Source of the DNA: Rhodocyclaceae bacterium | Lineage (GTDB): Bacteria; Pseudomonadota; Gammaproteobacteria; Burkholderiales; Rhodocyclaceae | DNA length: 15,956 nt | Assembly: GCA_025361105.1 (NCBI GenBank) | Contig: JANYAW010000012.1 | Location: 1-15,956, forward strand | Reading direction: 5' to 3' | Shown: one piece after another, positions 14,613 to 15,956 of the stretch | How the letters are laid out: the number at the start of each line of letters is the position of its first letter | Position numbering within the stretch: the first letter of the stretch is position 1 | Program-made: the position numbers and the translations under genes | The notes under the pieces: model-generated | Database searches by the model: none | Told to the model about the DNA's origin: nothing | Seen by the model: the letters and a program-made list of their open reading frames with translations, nothing else

Positions 14613-14654
14613 GGTTTGGTGGTGACACTCAACGGCGTATCACCAGCACCAACT
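14613..14654. repeat. Imperfect inverted repeat between mmsA and the GS-like gene
   Basis: The arm at 14613-14628 (GGTTTGGTGGTGACAC) is largely complementary to 14637-14654 (GTATCACCAGCACCAACT), with an 8-nt loop. The second arm is part of dispersed-repeat copy E. It lies in the 81-nt gap between two same-strand genes and could fold in the transcript as a stabilising or attenuating hairpin. There is no T run. Confidence 0.45.
14631..14654 (-). repeat. 24-bp dispersed repeat, copy E
   Basis: On the minus strand it matches the consensus halves AGTTGGTGCTGG and TGACACGCCGTC with one base changed in the core and one at the last position. It begins 9 nt after the mmsA stop codon, in the gene's own orientation, mirroring copies A and B. 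Confidence 0.7.
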
Positions 14655-14663
14655 GGCGTGCAT

Positions 14664-15956
14664 CTAATTGCTCGGAAATGAAAATTGCGCATTTGCCAAC
14701 GGCGTCACCGGCCAACGTTGCGTCAAGGTTTTTCGTCGGGTGTAAAAGCGAATTCCATCCGGTCCGTAAATCGATAAATCGCCGAACAAGGATCGCTTCC
14801 AGCCGCCGAAGGAATGATAGGCGACCGGCACCGGCAGCGGCACATTGATGCCGACCATGCCGATGTGAACCGCATTGGAAAACGCCCGCGCCGTACCGCC
14901 ATCACGGGTAAAAATGCAAGCCCCATTGCCATATTCGTGCGCGTCAATCACCGCGATGGCGGCGGCCAATGTCGGCACGCGCATGACCTGCAAGACCGGG
15001 CCGAAAATTTCTTCGCGATAACTTTGCATGTCAGTTGTGACGCCATCGAGCAAAGTGCCGCCGAGAAAAAATCCGTCCGCGTGATTCGCCACTTTCAATC
15101 CGCGCCCATCGACGACCACGCTTGCGCCATCAAATGCTGCGCTGTCGATATAAGCACGCACTTTGTCACGATGCGGGCCGCTGATCAGCGGACCCATTTC
15201 GCTGCTGCGCTCCATGCCGTTGCCGATTTTCAATGCGCGTACTTTAGGTGCGAGTTTTTCAATCAGGGAATCAGCGACCGTGTCGCCCACCGCCACCGCC
15301 ACCGAGATCGCCATGCAGCGTTCGCCGCAAGAGCCGTAGGCTGCACCCATCAAGGCATTCACGGCATTATCAATATCCGCGTCGGGCATTATCACCGCAT
15401 GATTTTTTGCGCCGCCAAGTGCTTGCACCCGTTTGCCGTGTGCCGTGCCGGTGGCATAAATGTATTCGGCAATCGCGGTCGAACCGACAAAACTCACCGC
15501 CTGAATGCGCGGATCGGTCAGCAGCGTATCGACGGCTTCTTTGTCGCCATTGACGACATTAAAAACGCCTGTAGGCAATCCGGCTGCGGCAAATAATTCA
15601 GCCAAAATAATCGCCGTGCTCGGGTCTTTTTCGGACGGCTTCAAGATAAAGCAATTGCCGCAAACGATGGCCAAAGGAAACATCCACATCGGCACCATCG
15701 CCGGAAAGTTGAACGGCGTGATACCAGCAACAACTCCCAGCGGGCGCAGCTCCGACCACGAATCAATTTCGGGGCCGACATCGCGGCTGTGTTCGCCTTT
15801 GAGCAAATCCGGTGCGCCACATGCGTACTCAACCACTTCAATTCCGCGCTGCAATTCGCCCAGTGCATCGTCCCAAACTTTGCCATGTTCTTCGGTAATC
15901 GCATGGACGATGCGGTCAGTGTTTTTCTCAAGCAATTCCTTGAACTTGAACAGCAC
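14664..15956 (-). CDS. mmsA: Methylmalonate-semialdehyde dehydrogenase (CoA-acylating), 5' end outside window
   Basis: Aldehyde dehydrogenase of the MMSDH class, 430 residues visible. Full-length members have about 500, so roughly 65-70 N-terminal residues lie beyond the window. The GTG at the edge is most likely an internal valine, not the start. Blocks: LRPLGVVAGITPFNFPAMVPMWMFPLAI (about 71-97), LKPSEKDPST, SFVGST, then QALGGAKNHAVIMPDAD, where the general-base glutamate of ordinary aldehyde dehydrogenases is replaced by the GAKNH typical of the CoA-acylating group, and the catalytic cysteine in GSCGERCMA (C214 of the visible part). EEIFGPVL and NVPLPVPVAYHSFGGWKRSLFGD are later signatures. 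Expected reaction: methylmalonate or malonate semialdehyde plus CoA and NAD to propionyl- or acetyl-CoA and CO2 (valine, beta-alanine or inositol breakdown). Confidence 0.93.
   Translation of the reverse strand: MLFKFKELLEKNTDRIVHAITEEHGKVWDDALGELQRGIEVVEYACGAPDLLKGEHSRDVGPEIDSWSELRPLGVVAGITPFNFPAMVPMWMFPLAIVCGNCFILKPSEKDPSTAIILAELFAAAGLPTGVFNVVNGDKEAVDTLLTDPRIQAVSFVGSTAIAEYIYATGTAHGKRVQALGGAKNHAVIMPDADIDNAVNALMGAAYGSCGERCMAISVAVAVGDTVADSLIEKLAPKVRALKIGNGMERSSEMGPLISGPHRDKVRAYIDSAAFDGASVVVDGRGLKVANHADGFFLGGTLLDGVTTDMQSYREEIFGPVLQVMRVPTLAAAIAVIDAHEYGNGACIFTRDGGTARAFSNAVHIGMVGINVPLPVPVAYHSFGGWKRSLFGDLSIYGPDGIRFYTRRKTLTQRWPVTPLANAQFSFPSN

Noticed and set aside
15712..15735. A further sequence matching dispersed-repeat copy E at about 20 of 24 bases, inside mmsA
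   Set aside because: It encodes the VVAGITPF stretch, which is strongly conserved across this dehydrogenase class, so protein constraint explains it. It is recorded because the likeness to the repeat is notable.

Overview
The window is a gene-dense stretch of bacterial chromosome with moderately high GC content. It is most consistent with a betaproteobacterium. That placement is an inference from three things: the MgtE amino terminus carries the doubled ENLVHxQ segment I associate with betaproteobacterial MgtE, the type III glutamine synthetase resembles the gamma-glutamylmethylamide synthetase of methylotrophic betaproteobacteria, and a single-gene MEMO-AMMECR1 fusion sits beside its radical SAM partner. 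No rRNA, tRNA, CRISPR array or intact insertion sequence was seen. The longest gap without a gene is about 175 bases (1307-1482).

Left part (1-4720): a DUF4143-type AAA ATPase (minus strand), a YbaK-family editing deacylase (plus), a secreted parvulin-type prolyl isomerase and a beta-lactamase-fold serine hydrolase (both minus), and a PaaI-like hotdog thioesterase (plus, divergent from the hydrolase). These look like unrelated single-gene units. Three CCAATTG boxes spaced exactly 23 bp apart lie in front of the ATPase gene.

Middle part (4720-8226): a convergent intergenic region holding a run of C tracts (G-quadruplex potential on the minus strand), a perfect 21-nt palindrome and a short dispersed repeat; a 557-residue membrane protein of unknown function; and an MgtE magnesium channel (both minus).

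Right part (8227-15956): a plus-strand run of five tightly spaced genes: the MEMO-AMMECR1 fusion, the AmmeMemoRadiSam radical SAM enzyme, YacG, agmatinase and a PuuB-like FAD amine oxidase. Two of the junctions are ATGA stop/start overlaps. This run converges, with only 4 bp between the facing stop codons, on two minus-strand genes: a GlnT-type glutamine synthetase-like ligase and methylmalonate-semialdehyde dehydrogenase, the latter cut by the window edge. Agmatinase, a gamma-glutamyl-amine ligase and a PuuB-like oxidase together suggest that agmatine and putrescine are used through gamma-glutamylated intermediates. The PuuC and PuuD steps are not in the window.

The most unusual observation is a sharply bounded 24-bp repeat. 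Four near-identical copies (1968-1991, 4805-4828, 11665-11688, 14631-14654) and one half copy (8349-8362) were found. Three of the full copies start 7 to 11 nt downstream of a stop codon in the same orientation as that gene. The fourth lies inside the agmatinase coding sequence. The half copy opens a hairpin-rich segment that appears to have been inserted in frame into the MEMO-AMMECR1 gene.
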